Assembly (NCBI GenBank): GCA_965116195.1
Contig: OZ220491.1
Coordinates: forward strand, 3,038,001-3,102,000
From: Aldehydirespirator sp965116195
GTDB lineage: Bacteria > Actinomycetota > Acidimicrobiia > Acidimicrobiales > Aldehydirespiratoraceae
DNA: 64,000 bases
Direction: 5' to 3'
Position numbers and translations under genes: made by a program. A model generated the notes under the pieces. That model was not told the DNA's origin, made no database searches, and worked only from the letters and a program-made list of their open reading frames with translations. Position 1 is the stretch's first letter. The number at the start of each line of letters is the position of its first letter. This document shows positions 60,153-64,000 of the stretch, one piece after another.

Positions 60153-61406
60153 ATGAGATGGAGTCGCGCTGGTTGGCCTGCACGCTCCCGCACGGACAGG
60201 CTTGTCGCAGGGGTCTGCGGCGGCCTCGGGGCACGGCTCGGTATCAACACTGCCGTCGTGCGGATCGCCTTCGTGGCGCTGGCGCTGGCCTGGGTTGGCT
60301 TGCCTGCGTATCTGCTGGCATGGCTGCTGCTGCCGTTGTCAGATGACGGCTACTACTCTGATGGCGGTCGTTCAGGCGGTGGTCGCTCACCGCACATGTC
60401 AGCCGTGACGACCGCGGGTGCAGCAGCGGTGCGAGGCACCGGCATGGCCATGATCGTGTTGGGAATGGTGCTGCTGGCGCGACACCTGGAAATCACGCTG
60501 CCGGACTCGGTGATCTGGCCGGCCTTGTGCGTGGGCCTCGGTCTGGGTGTCGTCCTGTGGCGTGTCCAGCCGACTGCTGGTGATGTCAGGACGTTCGTTC
60601 GGGTGGCGGCAGGGGCTGCCAACGCTCCTGTGTCCACGGGCGATTTCGGTACATCCGTTCGGGTGGTGGCAGGAACTGTTTTGTTGGTGCTTGGAGGCGG
60701 CATCGTGGCCGCAACCAACCTGTCATTGTCGGACTTGCGCGACGGCTTGCTCTCGGCGGGCCTGGTCGTGGGCGGACTGACCTTGATTCTCGGGCCTTGG
60801 ATAGGTGTGTTGGTGCGCGACCGCCGCGACGAGCGCCAACGACGGGTACGAGCCGATGAACGCGCAACTGTTGCTGCGCATCTGCACGACTCGGTGCTTC
60901 AGACCCTGGCGCTCATGCAACAAACTGACGACCCGGCTCGTCTGACCGCGCTGGCTCGCCGTCAGGAGCGAGAATTGAGAGACTGGTTGTACGGGGGAGT
61001 GGCTGAGCCTGGTGCCACCACCACCGTGCAAGCTGCCGTGCAGCGAATGGCCGGAACGCTTGAAGAGCATCACGATGTGGTGATTGATGTCGTGACGGTG
61101 GGTAACATGCCACTTGATGATCAGACAGAAACGCTGGTGGCTGCCGCTGGTGAGGCCATGACCAACGCGGCGCGCTGGTCGGGTTGCGCAACCGTGTCGG
61201 TATATGTGGAGACAACGCCGCAGGCCGTGGAAATCTTTGTGCGAGACCGGGGAGTGGGGTTTGATCCCGCTGCGGTGGACGGTGACCGGCACGGCATACG
61301 GGACTCGATCCGGGGCCGACTCAACCGCATCGGCGGCTATTGCGAGATCAACAGCGCACCCGCCGGGGGCACCGAGATGCACCTCCGACTGGACAGGGCG
61401 AATTGA
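60153..61406 (+). CDS. Sensor histidine kinase with N-terminal PspC domain
   Basis: The protein has 417 residues. A PspC domain (TDRLVAGVCGGLGARLGINT) and several membrane helices precede the NarL/LiaS-type phosphoacceptor segment ERATVAAHLHDSVLQTLALM, whose His is the phosphorylation site. A GHKL ATPase follows (VVAAAGEAMTNAARWSG-like N box within LVAAAGEAMTNAARWSG, and DRGVGFDP as the G1 box). It would phosphorylate the response regulator at 62341-62997. Two PspC-type proteins side by side point to membrane-stress sensing. The start at 60153 is the ATG closest to the PspC domain. Confidence 0.93.
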   Translation: MRWSRAGWPARSRTDRLVAGVCGGLGARLGINTAVVRIAFVALALAWVGLPAYLLAWLLLPLSDDGYYSDGGRSGGGRSPHMSAVTTAGAAAVRGTGMAMIVLGMVLLARHLEITLPDSVIWPALCVGLGLGVVLWRVQPTAGDVRTFVRVAAGAANAPVSTGDFGTSVRVVAGTVLLVLGGGIVAATNLSLSDLRDGLLSAGLVVGGLTLILGPWIGVLVRDRRDERQRRVRADERATVAAHLHDSVLQTLALMQQTDDPARLTALARRQERELRDWLYGGVAEPGATTTVQAAVQRMAGTLEEHHDVVIDVVTVGNMPLDDQTETLVAAAGEAMTNAARWSGCATVSVYVETTPQAVEIFVRDRGVGFDPAAVDGDRHGIRDSIRGRLNRIGGYCEINSAPAGGTEMHLRLDRAN

Positions 61407-61407
61407 G

Positions 61408-61542
61408 ATGACAATGGCATCTGACACAACGACCGGATGCCGTGCCCAGCACACGACTGAGCACTTCGCCTGCGGGCACACCGTGGAGGCTTTGGTATCA
61501 TTTCATTGTAAGTGGAGTTATATCCACGAGACCGGCGGCTAG
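61408..61542 (+). CDS. Possible small Cys/His-rich protein
   Basis: The frame has 44 codons, starting MTMASDTTTGCRAQHTTEHF and containing three cysteines and four histidines (CRAQH, FACGH, HCKW), which could bind a metal. It begins 2 nt after the histidine kinase stop, so translational coupling is possible. No family is recognised and no independent ribosome binding site is obvious. It may be a real small protein or chance. Confidence 0.35.
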   Translation: MTMASDTTTGCRAQHTTEHFACGHTVEALVSFHCKWSYIHETGG

Positions 61543-61551
61543 GGTAGGCAC

Positions 61552-62325
61552 ATGGACACTCTCGGATTCTCTGACCTCGCCCCGATCATCGCCGCAGTTG
61601 TCGGGCCCATGCTGCTGTTCGTCGCCGCGTCCATGAGGTACCAGCATCTGGACAGCGTCAAGACCCGCGAGATGATCAACAGTTCAAGCACGGAACTCCG
61701 TGAACGAATCGACAACTCCAACACCGAACTCCGCGAACGAATCGACAGCTCCAACACCGAGAACCGTCAGTTGATCAAAGAGAACCGCCAGGCGATCGAA
61801 CGCACCAACACCGAACTCCGTGAACGAATCGACAGCTCCAACACCGAACTCCGTGAACGAATCGACAGCTCCAACACCGAACTCCGTGAACGAATCGACA
61901 GCTCCAACACCGAACTCCGTGAACGAATCGACAGCTCCAACACCGAACTCCGTGAACGAATCGACAGCTCCAACACCGAACTCCGTGAACGGATCGACAG
62001 CTCCGACACCGAGAACCGTCAGTTGATCAAAGAGAACCGTCAGTTGATCGAACGCACCAGCACGGAACTCCGTGATCTGATCGAACGTTCCAACAAGGAG
62101 AACCGCGAGTTGATCGAAAAGAACCGTGACCTGATCCACAGCTCGAACAAGGAAACCCGTGCGTTGATCGAAAAGAACCGTGAGTTGATCGAAAAGAACC
62201 GCGACCTGATAGAGGACACCCGCGACCGACTTTCTCACATTGAGGGCCACTTGGCGATACCACCCCGAAACCTGCAAGCTCCCAGAACTGATGGCCCCGA
62301 ACCCGGTGCCGCAGAAGCCGCCTGA
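61552..62325 (+). CDS. Membrane-anchored hendecad-repeat coiled-coil protein
   Basis: The protein has 257 residues. An N-terminal membrane helix (LAPIIAAVVGPMLLFVAASM) precedes about 170 residues of charged coiled coil. It contains about eight near-identical 11-residue units (NTELRERIDSS), coded by 33-bp repeats almost identical at DNA level, then related units such as NRQLIKENRQL and NRELIEKNRDL. The end (RDRLSHIEGHL, then a Pro/Ala tail) leaves the coil. The 11-residue periodicity suits right-handed or nearly straight coiled coils. It lies between the histidine kinase and its response regulator in one operon, so a role in signal transmission or scaffolding is plausible. Confidence 0.8.
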   Translation: MDTLGFSDLAPIIAAVVGPMLLFVAASMRYQHLDSVKTREMINSSSTELRERIDNSNTELRERIDSSNTENRQLIKENRQAIERTNTELRERIDSSNTELRERIDSSNTELRERIDSSNTELRERIDSSNTELRERIDSSNTELRERIDSSDTENRQLIKENRQLIERTSTELRDLIERSNKENRELIEKNRDLIHSSNKETRALIEKNRELIEKNRDLIEDTRDRLSHIEGHLAIPPRNLQAPRTDGPEPGAAEAA

Positions 62326-62340
62326 GCCACGACAACGCTT

Positions 62341-62997
62341 ATGGTGACTGCTCCCCCACGGCTGGTGATCGTGGATGACCATCGGCTGTTTCGCAGCGGA
62401 GTGAGGGCTGAGATCAACGACCGTGTAAGCGTTGTGGCCGATGCTGATGACGTGGGCCCGGCAGTGGAGGCCATTGAACGCTGGAATCCGGATGTGGTGC
62501 TGCTTGATGTCCATTTGCCGTCGGGGACCGGCAGTGAAGTGATCCGAGCCGCCACCGCGGCGGGCGTGTCAACCAGGTTCCTGGCTCTGTCCGTTTCAGA
62601 TGCTGCCGAGGACGTGATCTCGGTGGTGCGTGCAGGAGCCCGAGGCTACGTCACCAAGTCAATCTCAGGAGACGACCTCGTTGACGCGATCATCCGGGTG
62701 CGTGACGGAGATGCAGTGTTCTCGCCCCGCCTTGCCGGTTTCGTGCTGGATGCTTTCGCCACCGACACGGTCACCTGTGCCGGCCCGGAAGCAGCCGATG
62801 ACCTTGACCGTTTGACGACCAGAGAGCAAGAAGTGATGCGTCACCTCGCCAGGGGCTACACCTACAAGGAGATTGCTCAACAGCTGACCATCTCGGTCAA
62901 GACGGTGGAGTCCCATGCCTCGGCTGTGCTGCGCAAGTTACAGTTGTCAAGCCGCCACGAGTTGAGCCGCTGGGCCGCGGCCCGTCGTATCTGGTGA
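62341..62997 (+). CDS. NarL/LuxR-type response regulator
   Basis: The protein has 218 residues. The receiver domain has the acidic pair in VDDHRLF, the phospho-acceptor Asp56 in DVVLLDVHLPSGTG, LALSVSD for the Ser/Thr switch and Lys in YVTKSIS. The C-terminal HTH is LTTREQEVMRHLARGYTYKE, then SVKTVESHASAVLRKLQL. It should be phosphorylated by the PspC-histidine kinase encoded upstream and act as a transcription factor for envelope-stress genes. The start at 62341 is 15 bp after the coiled-coil gene. Confidence 0.95.
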   Translation: MVTAPPRLVIVDDHRLFRSGVRAEINDRVSVVADADDVGPAVEAIERWNPDVVLLDVHLPSGTGSEVIRAATAAGVSTRFLALSVSDAAEDVISVVRAGARGYVTKSISGDDLVDAIIRVRDGDAVFSPRLAGFVLDAFATDTVTCAGPEAADDLDRLTTREQEVMRHLARGYTYKEIAQQLTISVKTVESHASAVLRKLQLSSRHELSRWAAARRIW

Positions 62998-63001
62998 AGA
63001 G

Positions 63002-63784
63002 ATGACTGTGACAGCAGCGCGACGTTGGAAGCAGGCGTTGGATCTGTGGGCCATTCCCGGTGAGATCCTGGACGCAGCATCGCGGCGGCCATTCGTGTTC
63101 ATCCCCGAGATGTTCGCAGCGCCCGAGCAGTGTCATCTCTCGCTGTCAAATCGGCGGGCTGCTGAGCTGCTGCGCGACGGGGGTTCGGTGTTGGATGTCG
63201 GCTGCGGCGGCGGTTCCGCTGCTTTCGCGGTGGCACCTCCCGCCACCGCAGTGATCGGCACCGACCGCCAATCCGACATGCTGGAGTTGTTCGCGGCTAC
63301 TGCGCACCGGCGCGGCATCTCTGCCACCGTGCATCCAGGCTCATGGCCCGACATCTCCGCAGAGGTGCCCGAGGCGGATGTGGTGGTGTGTCACAACGTG
63401 TTGTACAACGCTGCGGACATCTCCCCTTTCGTTTCTGCCCTTGATGCCCATGCCCGCCGCCGCGTGGTGATCGAAATCACGCCAAGGCACCCGCAGGATC
63501 GACGCCGTCAACTGTGGCAGCACTTCTGGAACCTTGACCGTCCGCTTGAGCCGACAGCCGCCACAGCCGTGGACGCAATACGCGAAGCCGGCTACGAGCC
63601 TGTGGTTGAGGATTTTCTTGTGCCTGAGGAACATTTTGCCTCCAGACGCCGTGACCTCGAGGCGACCCACTGGTGTCGCAACCTGTGCCTACCACCAGAG
63701 CGCGAAACCGAAGTCGCCGAACTCATAGCCAAGGCACCCTTCCCACGGGAGCGGATCGCTATCTGGTGGGACACCAAACGCTGA
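63002..63784 (+). CDS. Class I SAM-dependent methyltransferase
   Basis: The protein has 260 residues. Motif I is VLDVGCGGGSAAFAVAPP, motif II IGTDRQSDMLELFAATAHR, and the acidic VPEADVVVCHNVLYNAADIS lies at motif IV. The substrate is unknown. It begins 4 nt after the response regulator stop, so it is likely the last gene of the kinase/regulator operon, unless it uses its own promoter. The ATG at 63002 gives the best N-terminus. Confidence 0.9.
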   Translation: MTVTAARRWKQALDLWAIPGEILDAASRRPFVFIPEMFAAPEQCHLSLSNRRAAELLRDGGSVLDVGCGGGSAAFAVAPPATAVIGTDRQSDMLELFAATAHRRGISATVHPGSWPDISAEVPEADVVVCHNVLYNAADISPFVSALDAHARRRVVIEITPRHPQDRRRQLWQHFWNLDRPLEPTAATAVDAIREAGYEPVVEDFLVPEEHFASRRRDLEATHWCRNLCLPPERETEVAELIAKAPFPRERIAIWWDTKR

Positions 63785-63910
63785 CCCAACAGCCAGCCTT
63801 CTGACCTTTGCGGTCTACATCCCACGCATGGCTCTGAAAGTGTCCAAGCCTGCCGACTTGGGTTTGACTCACGGACCTCGGTGGGGATTTACCCTTCGTG
63901 TCGCCGCTGT
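63785..63910. other. Short intergenic gap between convergent genes
   Basis: No gene and no strong terminator hairpin were seen here. The methyltransferase gene and the partial gene at the window edge converge on this gap. Confidence 0.4.
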
Positions 63911-64000
63911 CTAACTTGCCTGAGACACGTGTACCAAGCTGGCTGTCACGCCGTCCAACGTGTCGGCAACCGCCTCCAGGTCAGTCTTCACCGGGGTCAA
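63911..64000 (-). CDS. Partial CDS at the window edge (C-terminus)
   Basis: On the minus strand an open frame enters from the window edge and ends in TAG at 63911: TPVKTDLEAVADTLDGVTAS, then LVHVSQAS. It is hydrophilic with coiled-coil-like spacing. The rest lies outside the window, so no function can be given. Confidence 0.4.
   Translation of the reverse strand: MTPVKTDLEAVADTLDGVTASLVHVSQAS

Overview
The window looks like a chromosomal segment of a high-GC Gram-positive bacterium, most probably an actinomycetote of the class Acidimicrobiia. I infer this from the actinobacterial coproheme decarboxylase, an LLM/F420-type oxidoreductase, PspC/LiaF-like and LytR_C envelope proteins, a CIRCE-controlled groEL, frequent GTG starts, and secreted proteins with very long poly-threonine linkers. 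Taxonomy is an inference; there is no rRNA in the window. One tRNA (Thr, TGT) is present. No phage structural genes, plasmid functions or cas genes were found.

Layout. 0-2 kb is a decayed patch: an HTH antitoxin-like gene, a truncated second copy of a deoC end, IS30 transposase and RCC1-repeat remnants, and a frameshifted DUF3467 gene. 2-22.9 kb is a catabolic and uptake cluster: a phosphohexomutase-deoxyribose-phosphate aldolase fusion, a GntR/FCD regulator, two MFS transporters, an aldehyde dehydrogenase, a peptide/opine-type ABC transporter (binding protein at 10.7 kb, permeases and ATPases at 17.8-22.0 kb), a ketopantoate-reductase-like enzyme, an oxalyl-CoA-synthetase-like ligase and a GlcG/HbpS-like protein. 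Palindromes with a GTATAC core precede the aldehyde dehydrogenase, the binding protein and the permease operon, which suggests one GntR regulon. 23-32 kb is accessory: an SDR, a MazEF-type toxin-antitoxin pair, an etfB-etfA fusion, an AlbA_2/ParA-like ATPase pair, a seven-unit repeat array and a Fic gene broken inside its catalytic motif. 32-44 kb is surface-oriented: a 1564-residue poly-Thr/FN3/RCC1 protein, a smaller FN3 protein and a lipoprotein polysaccharide deacetylase. 44-64 kb is mostly housekeeping and central metabolism: methyltransferases, GtrA, thioesterase II, acetoacetyl-CoA synthetase, NUDIX, ChdC, FdhD, GroEL, a ThiS/MoaD-like protein and glycerate kinase. It ends with an envelope-stress group (PspC/LiaF-like protein, PspC-histidine kinase, hendecad coiled-coil protein, NarL-type regulator).

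The most unusual property is pervasive short-range repetition in three forms. First, intergenic arrays have conserved units of about 28-30 nt, often with a short dyad, separated by unrelated sequence with a 60-66 bp period. This is CRISPR geometry without any cas gene; several arrays share a TCGCAGGCG-like core. Second, the 3' (sometimes 5') ends of many genes are tandemly reiterated: parA 22 bp, dppB 63 bp, aacS 65 bp, GNAT 73 bp, mazE 139 bp, tesB about 175 bp. Third, low-complexity expansions of 3n length sit in loops of otherwise conserved enzymes (mutase-aldolase, MFS, acyl-CoA ligase, ETF, deacetylase, coiled-coil protein). I recognise no named system that produces this combination, and it is the main candidate for something undescribed.
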